Shown: one piece after another, positions 56,572 through 64,000 of the stretch | How the letters are laid out: the number at the start of each line of letters is the position of its first letter | Position numbering within the stretch: the first letter of the stretch is position 1 | Assembly (NCBI GenBank): GCA_030447525.1 | Contig: JAUJOR010000001.1 | Coordinates: 124,001-188,000 of the forward strand | DNA length: 64,000 nt | From: Chloroflexota bacterium | GTDB taxonomy: Bacteria; Chloroflexota; UBA11872; UBA12225 | Reading direction: 5' to 3' | The notes under the pieces: generated by a model | Seen by the model: only the letters and a program-made list of their open reading frames with translations | Told to the model about the DNA's origin: nothing | The model's database searches: none | Translations under genes and position numbers: made by a program

Positions 56572-56748
56572 CTATACCTTTACCTTCCCCGGTTCACTGG
56601 CGTGGACACACATGCCCATCAGGAGCAGGTCCTTGAATTGCCCTGCCTTGTACGCTTTGCGGCGGGGCCTCCGTTCGATGATAAAGCCCCCCTTGTCGTA
56701 GAGCCTCGCCCTCTCCAGCCACTCCTCCTCACCCTGACGTGGCGACAT
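56572..56748 (-). CDS. Small basic protein in amino-sugar operon (58 aa)
   Basis: The frame opens at ATG 56748 and stops at 56572. It begins 3 bases after the stop of the upstream acyltransferase gene (56752) and ends 3 bases before the DegT start (56568). The product MSPRQGEEEWLERARLYDKG and so on contains a likely N-terminal helix, a basic stretch (IIERRPRRKAYKAG) and a hydrophobic segment (DLLLMGMCVH). It is too short for an enzyme and no family is recognised. The tight spacing argues that it is translated; it may assist the aminotransferase or acyltransferase. Confidence 0.65.
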   Translation of the reverse strand: MSPRQGEEEWLERARLYDKGGFIIERRPRRKAYKAGQFKDLLLMGMCVHASEPGKVKV

Positions 56749-56751
56749 TGT

Positions 56752-57660
56752 TTAGGCAAGCTCCCCTGCCCGATAGCGTGGAAAGTAGCGGCACATGGCA
56801 GTCCCGGTGGCCTGCACCAGGTGAGCGTACATGTCTGGATCGAAGATGCGCCCACAGAGATAGGCCGTACGCGTGCCGCTGGCCCAGCCGCGCTTGAACC
56901 GTGTCAGCCCATTTGTCCCGTTCCGGACGGCGCCCACGTCGGCGCCCAGGTCGAGCCAGCGGACGGACGTGTTCGAGAAGTATTCCATGACGTGCTGGAA
57001 CAGCGCGAACGAGGCCCGCAACTCATAGCCTAGATCGCTGTAGGCGGCGAGATGGTAATAGGCAACATCCCGCTGGACGTACCACAAAGTCATTCCCACG
57101 ATGCTCCCGGCATGAACCGCGCGGAACAGGTGCATCCTGGGCACCTGCAGCTGCTTTTCAAAGGAAGCTTTACTGAAGGCGGAGATGCCACGTATGCGGT
57201 GCCTTGCCACCAAGTTGGCGTACAGGGCATTCCACTCTTCAACCACTTGCACCGGCTGATCGCACCGCTCGATCGTGGTGCACTTGAGGGCCTTGGTCGC
57301 GTTGCGGCGGTGGTGCGAACTCACGAATGTAGCTGCGGGCAGGGTGAGATCGGCGACGAAGTGCTCCTTGAAGGGATGCACCAGGTCCGGGAAGCAGTGT
57401 TTCAGATATGGCTCGTCGTAGCTCCCGAAGGGATCGGTGACCACAACCAGGCTCACGAGGTCCTGCCCCACCTCCTCAATGTCCGCCGGGAGATGGGACC
57501 AGTCATGGCAGGCGAACACCGGATAGCAGCCCATCGCATCGCGGTGCCGGAAGCCAGGGATTGGCCGTTCCAGGATCCACCCCCCGCTCCGAGGCAGCTC
57601 CCTGGGAGTGCCAAACTGAGCCAGTGACTGGGCGTAGAGGGGATGCGCGTACCCGCTCAT
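56752..57660 (-). CDS. FemAB/GNAT-like acyltransferase
   Basis: The product is about 302 residues. ATG 57660 has AGGAGAT about 8 bases upstream. Features include FVSSHHRRNATKALKCTTIE (a typical R-R-x-x-x-K-A helix of FemAB-like and BioF2-like acyltransferases), MHLFRAVHAGSIVGMTLWYV, and WLDLGADVGAVRNGTNGLTR followed by FKRGWASG (the substrate-recognition end). Such proteins transfer acyl or aminoacyl groups to amines. In this operon, with a DegT aminotransferase, N-acylation of an amino sugar is the most likely role. Confidence 0.75.
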   Translation of the reverse strand: MSGYAHPLYAQSLAQFGTPRELPRSGGWILERPIPGFRHRDAMGCYPVFACHDWSHLPADIEEVGQDLVSLVVVTDPFGSYDEPYLKHCFPDLVHPFKEHFVADLTLPAATFVSSHHRRNATKALKCTTIERCDQPVQVVEEWNALYANLVARHRIRGISAFSKASFEKQLQVPRMHLFRAVHAGSIVGMTLWYVQRDVAYYHLAAYSDLGYELRASFALFQHVMEYFSNTSVRWLDLGADVGAVRNGTNGLTRFKRGWASGTRTAYLCGRIFDPDMYAHLVQATGTAMCRYFPRYRAGELA

Positions 57661-57770
57661 CGTTCCATCTCCTGGAGCAGGACGTCGGCCATTCGCTCCA
57701 TGTCTGCATCCGCGTGGCGCTCGCTGCACGGCCGAGTGATGCTCTCCAGGGACGGCTCGTGGCTCCCTTC
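57657..57770 (-). pseudogene. C-terminal remnant of a DegT-type aminotransferase
   Basis: In the frame ending at TGA 57657 the last ~29 residues read ESITRPCSERHADADMERMA and then DVLLQEMER. This resembles the C-terminal end of DegT aminotransferases (PCSE-x-H-x-D-x-D-x-E-x-I-A). The rest of such a gene is absent; the GT2 gene ends just upstream at 57832. The stop overlaps the ATG of the acyltransferase (ATGA). The match is short and from memory, so it is tentative. Confidence 0.35.
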
Positions 57771-57831
57771 TCTGCGTCTTTCTCCACCTCCAGTCCCCTG
57801 CGTCGTTCCGATGCACGATCTGTTGTCCTGC

Positions 57832-58764
57832 TCAAACGGGCCGGCGACGAATGTAGCGGTAGTAATAGCGCGCCGCGTGGCGTAGCTGCTTCGCCGCATC
57901 GCGAATGCGCCCATGGGCCAGGTGGTCTTGCGCCCAGGCCAGTCGTAGACCGGCATTGAACCGTTGGGCGTGCAGACAGGCCGCGGTGGCCACGCGTCGC
58001 TGCTCCTCGCTGAGCTCGGGCGAGGCGAGGAGCTTGCGGCGGATGTGGTAGATGCTATCCGCGACGGCCTTGTGCTGGCGCGACATGTTGCCTTCATGGC
58101 GTCGGTAGCTAACCACCACGCGATCGACGAATCCGATGTCGCCACGCACGGCCAACCGCAGCCAGTGGTCCCAATCAGCGGAGTAGAGGCTCGGGTCGAC
58201 CGGCCCCACCTGGTCGAGTGCCGATCGCCGGATGAGCCCCTGGCCCGGTGTGAGGATGCGTATACCGGTGAGCAGAACGGCGAGCGTGGTCGGCGCGTCG
58301 AGCGGCCAGGCCACGGCACGGCTGCCCACCACCCCGATACGGCTGCGGCACCAGGTCTCGGCCTCGCCGGGGCGAATCGCCCGCCCGCTACCGTCGATGT
58401 AGCGCGCCAGTCCGTGCGCCGCCACGGCTTCTGGATGCCCCTCCAGCGCAGCGGCCAGGACCTGCAGCGCGTCCGGTTCGAACAGGTCGTCGTGGTCGAG
58501 GAATGCGACGTACTCGGCCCCAGGGGTCGCCTCGGCAACGCCGCGGTTGCGGGCCGCGGCACAGCCGGCGTTGGCCTGTCGCAGGGCACGGATACGTCCG
58601 TCGCGCGCCGCGTAGCACGCTGCAATGGAAAAAGTGCCATCTGTGGAGCCGTCGTCGATAATCAGCAGCTCCCAGTCGGTCCTGGTTTGCGCCAGAACGC
58701 TTTCTATTGTCGCCGCCAGGAAGTTCTCACTGTTGTACGCCGGAATGATGATGGAGATCGTCAA
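57832..58764 (-). CDS. GT2-family glycosyltransferase
   Basis: The product is 310 residues. GT-A motifs: ISIIIPAYNSENFLAATIES, LLIIDDGSTDGTFSIA, AGCAAARNRGVAEAT, VAFLDHDDLFEPDAL (the metal-binding DHDD) and the acceptor/base region DPSLYSADWDHWLRLAVRG. The C-terminal part is helical and basic (YYYRYIRRRPV). The start is ATG 58764. A repeat box in the right orientation lies at 58876-58893. It leads the minus-strand run through the acyltransferase and aminotransferase. Confidence 0.9.
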   Translation of the reverse strand: MTISIIIPAYNSENFLAATIESVLAQTRTDWELLIIDDGSTDGTFSIAACYAARDGRIRALRQANAGCAAARNRGVAEATPGAEYVAFLDHDDLFEPDALQVLAAALEGHPEAVAAHGLARYIDGSGRAIRPGEAETWCRSRIGVVGSRAVAWPLDAPTTLAVLLTGIRILTPGQGLIRRSALDQVGPVDPSLYSADWDHWLRLAVRGDIGFVDRVVVSYRRHEGNMSRQHKAVADSIYHIRRKLLASPELSEEQRRVATAACLHAQRFNAGLRLAWAQDHLAHGRIRDAAKQLRHAARYYYRYIRRRPV

Positions 58765-58875
58765 CTGTAGGACTCCTCGCTACTGAACCTGCGCGCCCTC
58801 GTTCCCAAACAGGGCCACTTGTTCCAGTGCTAGACAAGAGTCTAGGATCCGGCAGGCCGATGATAGGTGGCGGGC

Positions 58876-58893
58876 AGTTAACTTTCGGTTGAG
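58876..58893 (-). promoter_or_regulatory. 11-bp-period direct repeat box for the GT2/amino-sugar run
   Basis: On the minus strand CTCAACC (58893-58887) and GTTAACT (58882-58876) are spaced by 11 bases, 112 bases before the ATG at 58764. A TATCAT hexamer lies about 10 bases further on. Confidence 0.5.
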
Positions 58894-58998
58894 TCCAGCG
58901 GCGAGGTCTGCTCATCCGCCCGTTACGCCGTGGCGAACGGCGTCATGGCCACGGAGATGGTCTGGGGGCGAACTGCCGTCGTTAGGGCCACAATCCAT

Positions 58999-59757
58999 AT
59001 GATCATGCCGAAGATACCTGTGGCTGGTCTACCACTCTGTGGGGACGACGTCCACGTCTGGGGCGCGGCGCTCGACCTCCCGGCGGTGCGTCTCGCCTCC
59101 TTGAACGAGCTCCTGTCGCCGGACGAGCGCAGGCGGGCCGGCGGTTTCCGCTTCGACGTCGACCGCAGGCGATTCATCGCCGCTCGTGGCCTCCTACGCG
59201 TCATCCTGGGCCACTACCTGGGTATGCCCCCGCGGCAGGTCACGCTTACCTACGGCGAGCAGGGCAAGCCCCAGCTGGCACCCTCGGCGGCGCCCGCCGA
59301 TCTCTCGTTCAACCTGGCGCACTCAGCGGGGCTCGCCGTGTACGCCCTTAGGTGGGGGCGCCCGGTTGGCGTCGACCTGGAAGAGGTGCGCTCCCTGCCG
59401 GACCTGGCGGAGCTGGTGGCGGGGACGCTCTCGCCACGGGAGCAGGCCCAGCTGAGTGGACTACCCTTGGAGCAGCAGACTGAGGCGTTCTTCAAGTGCT
59501 GGACGCGCAAGGAAGCCTACCTCAAGGCCACCGGCCAGGGCCTGGCCGGGGACTTGAGTCAGGTTGAGGTGTCGCTTGCCCCCGGGGAGCCGGCGCGCCT
59601 CATCTCGGTCAATAACGACGTCCTGGCCGCGGCGCAGTGGACGTTGCACGACCTGAGCCTCCACCCGAGCTACGTCGCCTGCGTCGCCGTGCCGGGGCCC
59701 GCGGCGGGCGTGAGCCTTCGCCACTGGGATAGAGATCATGCTCCACAATGTCCTTGA
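58999..59757 (+). CDS. Sfp-type 4'-phosphopantetheinyl transferase
   Basis: The product is about 252 residues. Sfp-family motifs: DLSFNLAHSAGLAVYALRWG, the Mg2+-binding GVDLEEVRSLPDLAEL (G-V-D-x-E), and FFKCWTRKEAYLKATGQGL (W-x-x-K-E-A). These enzymes activate carrier proteins by adding phosphopantetheine from CoA. It can serve both the PCP (Ser near 1276 of the NRPS) and the ACP (Ser1912 of the PKS). I chose ATG 58999 because the homologous fragment at 52480 begins at the same residues; the frame is open upstream to 58930. Its distance of 7.6 kb from the PKS reflects the rearrangement described under findings. Confidence 0.92.
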   Translation: MIMPKIPVAGLPLCGDDVHVWGAALDLPAVRLASLNELLSPDERRRAGGFRFDVDRRRFIAARGLLRVILGHYLGMPPRQVTLTYGEQGKPQLAPSAAPADLSFNLAHSAGLAVYALRWGRPVGVDLEEVRSLPDLAELVAGTLSPREQAQLSGLPLEQQTEAFFKCWTRKEAYLKATGQGLAGDLSQVEVSLAPGEPARLISVNNDVLAAAQWTLHDLSLHPSYVACVAVPGPAAGVSLRHWDRDHAPQCP

Positions 59758-59802
59758 GCCCCCTGGCGCGGCGACCGGCCATCAGCCGTGCCCTCAGCGC
59801 AG

Positions 59803-59853
59803 GTCGACCAGGTCTCAACTCGCCGGCGACTGTTCCTCAACGCCGGCTACGGT
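59803..59853 (+). promoter_or_regulatory. Five-unit 11-bp direct repeat array before the secreted paralogue
   Basis: Units start at 59803 (GTCGACC), 59814 (CTCAACT), 59825 (GGCGACT), 59836 (CTCAACG) and, weakly, 59847 (CTACGGT), all 11 bases apart. It lies 237 bases before the ATG at 60090 in the 332-base gap; nothing else was seen in that gap. Confidence 0.55.
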
Positions 59854-60089
59854 ACGCTTCGAGCCTAGCCGCATCACACGGCGCGTCAACCCGGTCTGGG
59901 GACGGCCATGACTGGCGTGCGGCGCCACGCGTTCGAGTGACTCGTGGCCAGGCCCTCCCACTCAGTGCGATGATAGTCGCGTGCGGCCTGAGATATCGCC
60001 CTGCGGCTGCAGCACGGACGACCTGACGTCGGGCGGCCTTAGACCGACCTCCAAGACAGCTCAGACAGTCCAAGAGGGGAACACATACG

Positions 60090-61436
60090 ATGCGAGTGAG
60101 ATGGCTAGGCGCCACGACGGCGGCAGGACTGCTGGGCGCTCTACTGGTCACGTCGGGTGGCTTTGCCATAGCTGAGACGCCCGCAGAGACGCCGGCCCCG
60201 GTTGAGTCCGTGGAGACCGTTGAGTTCGTCGAGACCTTTGACGGTGCTCCGGCCGCCCCGAAGCGTTGGAGTGCCGGGCGTTGGGACGTAGTCGTCCACT
60301 CGCGGGACCGCGAGACCTGGCACACCCTGGAGCCGATGGATGCCCACCACGGGGCGGACTGCGCGCCACCAATGGCCACGCACCGCCTGGAGGGGGCCTA
60401 CGAAGACGCCGTATATTCGTGCCGCGACCATGTCATGACCGCCATCAACGCCGGGGGATACGGGGTCATCTACATGACGCCCGCTGCGCTGGTGGACTTC
60501 TCCCAGGAGGAGGCGGTCATCCGCTTCGACGTCTCCACCTTACGCACGTCAGGGAGGGACTGGATCGACTTGTGGATTAGTCCGCCGGACGACGCGGTCG
60601 TCCTGCCGCTCCAGAACTGGCTCCCCGACCTGAACGGGGGCCCTCGGAACGCCCTGCACTTCTGGATGGACGGCACTCCCGGCGCCTCCTCGTTCCGGAG
60701 CGCCAACTACCGCAACTTCGTCCAAGAAGGCATCGACTCGGAATGGTGGCGTCACTACCAGGATGTCTTTGAGCCGAGCTCTACCCGGCGGGACACGTTC
60801 GAGCTGCGCTTGTCCCGGACACATGTCAAGTTCGGCATGCCGCAGTACGACCTCTGGTGGGTGGACAAGGAGATTGCGCCGCTGGACTGGACGCGGGGGG
60901 TAGTGCAGCTGGGTCACCACTCCTACACCCCGGAGAAATGCGATGAGTGCGCCCCGGGCCCCTGGAAGGCCAATACCTGGCACTGGGACAACGTCTCGAT
61001 CAACCCTGCCGTGCCCTTTACGATGATTCGCGCCGAACAGCGCTTCGTCGATCAGACGACAGCCCCGCACATGGTCTTCCCCGTCCCCAGTCCGGCTGGG
61101 GGCGTGCTGCGGTTCGCCGCCGCCGGCAACGAGATCGCCGTGAGCCTGGACGAGGGGCAGACGTGGCAAACGCTGGCGCCACGGCCGCAGGAGAAGCAGG
61201 AGCGGGTGACGTTCTCCACCTACACCCTTCCCCTACCGGCAGGGACAACACGGGTGCACTTCCGTGGCCAGGGCGGCTGGTGGGGGGATCGCTGGCAGGT
61301 CAAGAACGCCTCCGTATGGGCAATGGACACCGGCGTCGCGGCGAGCGTTCCAGATAAGCGATTAAGCGACCTGGTGACGGCCCCCATTCGCGCCCTCGTG
61401 AACGCGCTCTGGAAGCTGAACCCTGTGCTGCCATAG
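60090..61436 (+). CDS. Secreted protein, paralogue of the N-terminal half of 25523-27496
   Basis: The product is 448 residues with a signal peptide (TAAGLLGALLVTSGGFAIAE). It shares with the protein at 25523 the blocks LEPMDAHHGADC, CRDHVMTAINAGGYGVIYMT, SGRDWIDLWIS, WLPDLNGGPRNALHFWMDG, FELRLSRTHVKFGMPQYDLW, NTWHWDNVSINPAVPF and FRGQGGWWGDRW. It lacks the PVPAT linker and C-terminal domain and ends with a short hydrophobic tail (NALWKLNPVLP). The family is unknown; a beta-rich carbohydrate-binding or cleaving fold is likely. GAGGGGA lies upstream of the start. It probably acts outside the cell on, or within, the matrix. Confidence 0.83.
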   Translation: MRVRWLGATTAAGLLGALLVTSGGFAIAETPAETPAPVESVETVEFVETFDGAPAAPKRWSAGRWDVVVHSRDRETWHTLEPMDAHHGADCAPPMATHRLEGAYEDAVYSCRDHVMTAINAGGYGVIYMTPAALVDFSQEEAVIRFDVSTLRTSGRDWIDLWISPPDDAVVLPLQNWLPDLNGGPRNALHFWMDGTPGASSFRSANYRNFVQEGIDSEWWRHYQDVFEPSSTRRDTFELRLSRTHVKFGMPQYDLWWVDKEIAPLDWTRGVVQLGHHSYTPEKCDECAPGPWKANTWHWDNVSINPAVPFTMIRAEQRFVDQTTAPHMVFPVPSPAGGVLRFAAAGNEIAVSLDEGQTWQTLAPRPQEKQERVTFSTYTLPLPAGTTRVHFRGQGGWWGDRWQVKNASVWAMDTGVAASVPDKRLSDLVTAPIRALVNALWKLNPVLP

Positions 61437-61463
61437 GGCATTTGGGACGCTAAACTGCACCTC

Positions 61464-62618
61464 ATGAACGAGCGCCTGCAGGGCCGGCCCATGGAGATCG
61501 TCGACGAGGCCGGGCCATCCTTGCCGCTCGTGGGCTATGTGATGCGATCACGCCCCTCCGCCACCGTCTGGGAGGAGATCGAGGCCGGCTTGCAGCCACG
61601 TCCGGAATATTTCGTGTTCCTGCGCCGCCACCCGCAGACGATCGTACTTGACGCCAGCCTCAGCGAACAGGCGACGTCCCCGCTGGCGAGGCTACTTCAC
61701 CGCCGCGGGCAGAATGTCTGGGCGCACGCCGCCACCGCTCTCAGCCACCGCCCCCGCCCCGCCTTGTTCTTGACCACCGGTGAAGACGTTGGCCTCCCGC
61801 TGGCGATGCTGGCCCGGCTGAGTGGAGATCGGCGCCCGATGTACATCATCACGCACGGCTCCTTCCTGGCTTCCGGCAAGTTCCGTGTCCTCATGCGCCT
61901 GCTGCGACATCTGCCGGCCATCCACTTCCTCTGTTTGTCCGAAACCCTGCGCCAGCGCATGATCAACGAGTTTGGAGTCCCTCCACCTCGCGCCCACAAC
62001 ACCAGCTATGCCACCGACCTGGCATTCTTCGATCCCCTGCGTACTGACGGGGCGGACGTGGCGCACGAGGAGACGGGCGCGCCGCTGGTCGCCGCCGTAG
62101 GAGCGGCCAGCCGCGACTATCGGACGCTCGTCCGCGCCACCGCGGATCTTGGGGAGCGGCTGCGGCTGCAGATCGCGGCCGACAGCGCCTGGTTTCGCAT
62201 GTCGGTAGACGTCGCCGACGAGGACCTGCCCTCCCATATTCAGCTGGTCTCGTACCCCTATACGCAGTTGCGTGCCCTCTATGCCTCGGCCCGCTTCGTG
62301 GTTGTTCCCCTGTACCAAGGCCGGCACGCCTGCGGATACTCGGCCATCGTTGAGGCGATGGCCATGGGCAAGGCGGTGGTGGCCACGCGAACCGAGAACT
62401 ACAGCGACTTCATCAGCGAGGGTGAGACTGGCCTGTACGTTCCGCCGGGTGACGTCGGGGCAATGCGTGCCGCTGTCCTGCGCCTGCTCGACGACCCGCC
62501 CCTCGCCCGCCGCATGGGACAGGCCGCTCGACAGCGAGCGGCCGCGTTATTCACCGAGGAGGCGTACGTCCGGCGGATTGAGCGCGCGCTGGGGGGAGGC
62601 GCTCCGACCGCCCTCTGA
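61464..62618 (+). CDS. GT4-like glycosyltransferase (paralogue of 21198-22304)
   Basis: The product is 384 residues. Shared blocks with the paralogue: FLTTGEDVGLPLAMLARLSG, MYIITHGSFLASGKFRVLMR, AADSAWFRMSVDVADEDLPS, ARFVVVPLYQGRHACGYSAI, VEAMAMGKAVVATRTENYSD. GT-B family 4 architecture. ATG 61464 lies 27 bases after the secreted protein gene, so the two may be co-transcribed. Pairing of this GT with a secreted paralogue mirrors the 21-27 kb region. Confidence 0.86.
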   Translation: MNERLQGRPMEIVDEAGPSLPLVGYVMRSRPSATVWEEIEAGLQPRPEYFVFLRRHPQTIVLDASLSEQATSPLARLLHRRGQNVWAHAATALSHRPRPALFLTTGEDVGLPLAMLARLSGDRRPMYIITHGSFLASGKFRVLMRLLRHLPAIHFLCLSETLRQRMINEFGVPPPRAHNTSYATDLAFFDPLRTDGADVAHEETGAPLVAAVGAASRDYRTLVRATADLGERLRLQIAADSAWFRMSVDVADEDLPSHIQLVSYPYTQLRALYASARFVVVPLYQGRHACGYSAIVEAMAMGKAVVATRTENYSDFISEGETGLYVPPGDVGAMRAAVLRLLDDPPLARRMGQAARQRAAALFTEEAYVRRIERALGGGAPTAL

Positions 62619-62672
62619 GCCGCCCTGGTTGCTCCCGGCATCTGGGGAGGCCCTCGCCTGACGGGCTCCGCC

Positions 62673-62689
62673 CAGACGCAGCGCGTCTG
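62673..62689. terminator. 7-bp hairpin between convergent GT4 genes
   Basis: CAGACGC at 62673-62679 and GCGTCTG at 62683-62689 form a short stem with a 3-base loop in the 195-base gap between the two convergent GT4 genes. No T-tract; weak. Confidence 0.25.
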
Positions 62690-62813
62690 CATCCCGCCCA
62701 CCGCCGCTGACTGCAGCGCGAGCCCCAAGGGCTTGATCGGCGCCTGAAGCTGGCGCGGCCTTGCTGTCCCTCGTATCACCTCTGCCGGGCGATGAACGTG
62801 GAGACGGGGCACG

Positions 62814-63956
62814 TCAATCTGTGATCTGCGGTCGCCGTCCCCGAGCGGCCTGGTCAACGAGCAGGTCGACGATGATCCGATCGTTGCGCTTCCCATCGAA
62901 ACGCTGCTCTGCCACGCCCCGGGCTCGCTGCCCCATGATCGGAAGCTGGTCTCGCACAGCCAGGGCACGCTCGAGGGCCGCCCCCAGCGCATCGTGCGTC
63001 GGCTCGATCAGCCAGCCGGTTTCCCCGTGGGTGACAATGTCACGTGCCCCGCCGACGTCGCCGACGATCGCCGGCAGGCCGCTGGCCATGGCCTCCACCG
63101 TGGCGATGCCGAAGCACTCCGCCCGCGTCGGCATGACGAAGAGGTCGGCCCGCCCATAGAGCTCTTGGAGCAGGGCCGAGTTCGGCGCGCTACGCTGCAC
63201 CTGCACCCCGGGCACGACCGGAACGTCGTCTCGCGTGACGACGTCCAGCGTGCATCGGTCGGCAAAGCGCCGCTGAAAGACGTCCAGCAGGATGTCGCCG
63301 CCCTTACGCACGAAGTCACCCCCGACGAAGAGCAGGCGTAGGGGGCCGTCGTCGCCCGAACGTCGCTCTGGAGGCGGCCGCCAGCGCTCCAAGTCCACGC
63401 CCGGGGGCAGCACGGCGATGCGCTCGTCGGGAATGCCTTGCCGGCGCAGGGAATCGGCTGCCCATTGAGACCACGGCGTGAACAATGAGACGCTCCGCCA
63501 CAGGGCCTGCTCGAGAAGGCGAGCCATACCAAGGCGCCGTCCGCGCTTCGGCTCCCGGCCGAAGTAGACCGGCGCCAGCTGTTCTTGCTGTTCCAGCGTC
63601 CAGTCCAGGTCAAGGACGAGCGGACGACGCAGGGGCCCCAACTGGGCCCACAGGTACGGCGTCACCACCTCGTGTACCCCGGTCCAGATCACGTCCGGGC
63701 GGGGAAAACCTGCCAGAGGGGCGGCCTGGAGCACGGCGCGCGCGCGGCCCTTCAAGGAGGCCGGCGCCAGCGGTAGCCGCTCAATCGCACCACCCTCTAT
63801 CCAACCGCTCACGCAGCAGTAGGTGGGCCGGATGCGGGGGTCCTCGCGGCTGTGCCCTTTCAGGTTGAGGTAGCGCGTCCGATGGCCGGCGTACCCCGAG
63901 CCCAAGAAGAGGACGCGAGGCGGGGCAGGGGCTGCGCCAGGACTTGCTGCAGTCAC
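62814..63956 (-). CDS. GT4-family glycosyltransferase (related to 16306-17445)
   Basis: The product is about 380 residues. N-terminal PRVLFLGSGYAGHRTRYLNL, then DVIWTGVHEVVTPYLWAQLG. The donor domain has RLLFVGGDFVRKGGDILLDV, LYGRADLFVMPTRAECFGIA, VEAMASGLPAIVGDVGGARD and ETGWLIEPTHDAL with the E-x7-E motif. The FVGGDFxRKGGD block closely matches the GT4 at 16306. The GTG at 63956 has a weak AGGTG upstream; a TTG at 63980 is possible. Confidence 0.86.
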   Translation of the reverse strand: MTAASPGAAPAPPRVLFLGSGYAGHRTRYLNLKGHSREDPRIRPTYCCVSGWIEGGAIERLPLAPASLKGRARAVLQAAPLAGFPRPDVIWTGVHEVVTPYLWAQLGPLRRPLVLDLDWTLEQQEQLAPVYFGREPKRGRRLGMARLLEQALWRSVSLFTPWSQWAADSLRRQGIPDERIAVLPPGVDLERWRPPPERRSGDDGPLRLLFVGGDFVRKGGDILLDVFQRRFADRCTLDVVTRDDVPVVPGVQVQRSAPNSALLQELYGRADLFVMPTRAECFGIATVEAMASGLPAIVGDVGGARDIVTHGETGWLIEPTHDALGAALERALAVRDQLPIMGQRARGVAEQRFDGKRNDRIIVDLLVDQAARGRRPQITD

Positions 63957-64000
63957 TACACCTACGGTCCAGGGTAGCAAGTGTATTGGCGTTCGGCGTT

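Overview
The window is high-G+C bacterial DNA with many GTG and TTG starts. It carries Wzx/Wzy polysaccharide genes, an exosortase with an EpsI partner, and secreted proteins with long Ala/Pro/Thr linkers (PVPAT and ATPTP types). This combination looks most like Chloroflexota (Thermomicrobia or relatives). That placement is inferred from gene content, since there is no rRNA or other marker gene here. No tRNA, rRNA, CRISPR array or phage module was seen.

Layout. 1-4 kb: a partial Gly-rich protein, two short-chain dehydrogenases, a methyltransferase and an XRE-type regulator. 4-7.4 kb: start of the exopolysaccharide (EPS) region, with a WecG/TagA-type transferase, a small membrane protein and an initiating glycosylphosphotransferase broken by six frameshifts. 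7.7-9.3 kb: an IS701-like element with clean ends but a frameshifted transposase. 9.5-11.7 kb: a GT8-like transferase, a methyltransferase and a remnant of a second GT8-like gene. 12-25 kb: the EPS core, consisting of exosortase, EpsI, a membrane-fusion-like protein, GT4, Wzz, BY-kinase, a small membrane protein, Wzy, GT4, Wzx and GT2. 25-38 kb: secreted proteins, a tandem GT2 pair with one broken copy, an epimerase, rfbB, further glycosyltransferases and an acetyltransferase.

38-51.4 kb: a compact hybrid natural-product cluster. It encodes a formyltransferase, a GNAT acetyltransferase, an NRPS whose adenylation domain is interrupted by a luciferase-like monooxygenase (binding-pocket residues read as glycine), and a PKS with order KS-AT-KR-DH-ACP-TE. 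An Sfp-type phosphopantetheinyl transferase lies at 59 kb, and a 5' fragment of a second copy sits just beyond the PKS. Between the two copies lies an amino-sugar module (DegT aminotransferase, a 58-residue protein, a FemAB/GNAT-like acyltransferase, GT2 and GT4) with several gene remnants. 60-64 kb holds a secreted paralogue and two GT4 genes.

The most unusual signal is regulatory. Direct repeats of a CTCAACC-like heptamer with an 11-bp period recur in front of most transcription units, in the orientation of the downstream gene: the EPS core, Wzx, the epimerase/rfbB operon, the GT2 genes, a secreted protein, the formyltransferase, the NRPS and the region before the secreted paralogue. The architecture resembles the Pho-box type of site bound by PhoB/OmpR-family response regulators. 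It suggests one regulator governs both EPS and the hybrid NRPS-PKS product. Paralogous pairs (two secreted proteins, several GT4 and GT2 pairs, two PPTase copies) and many remnants show that the locus has grown by duplication and rearrangement.
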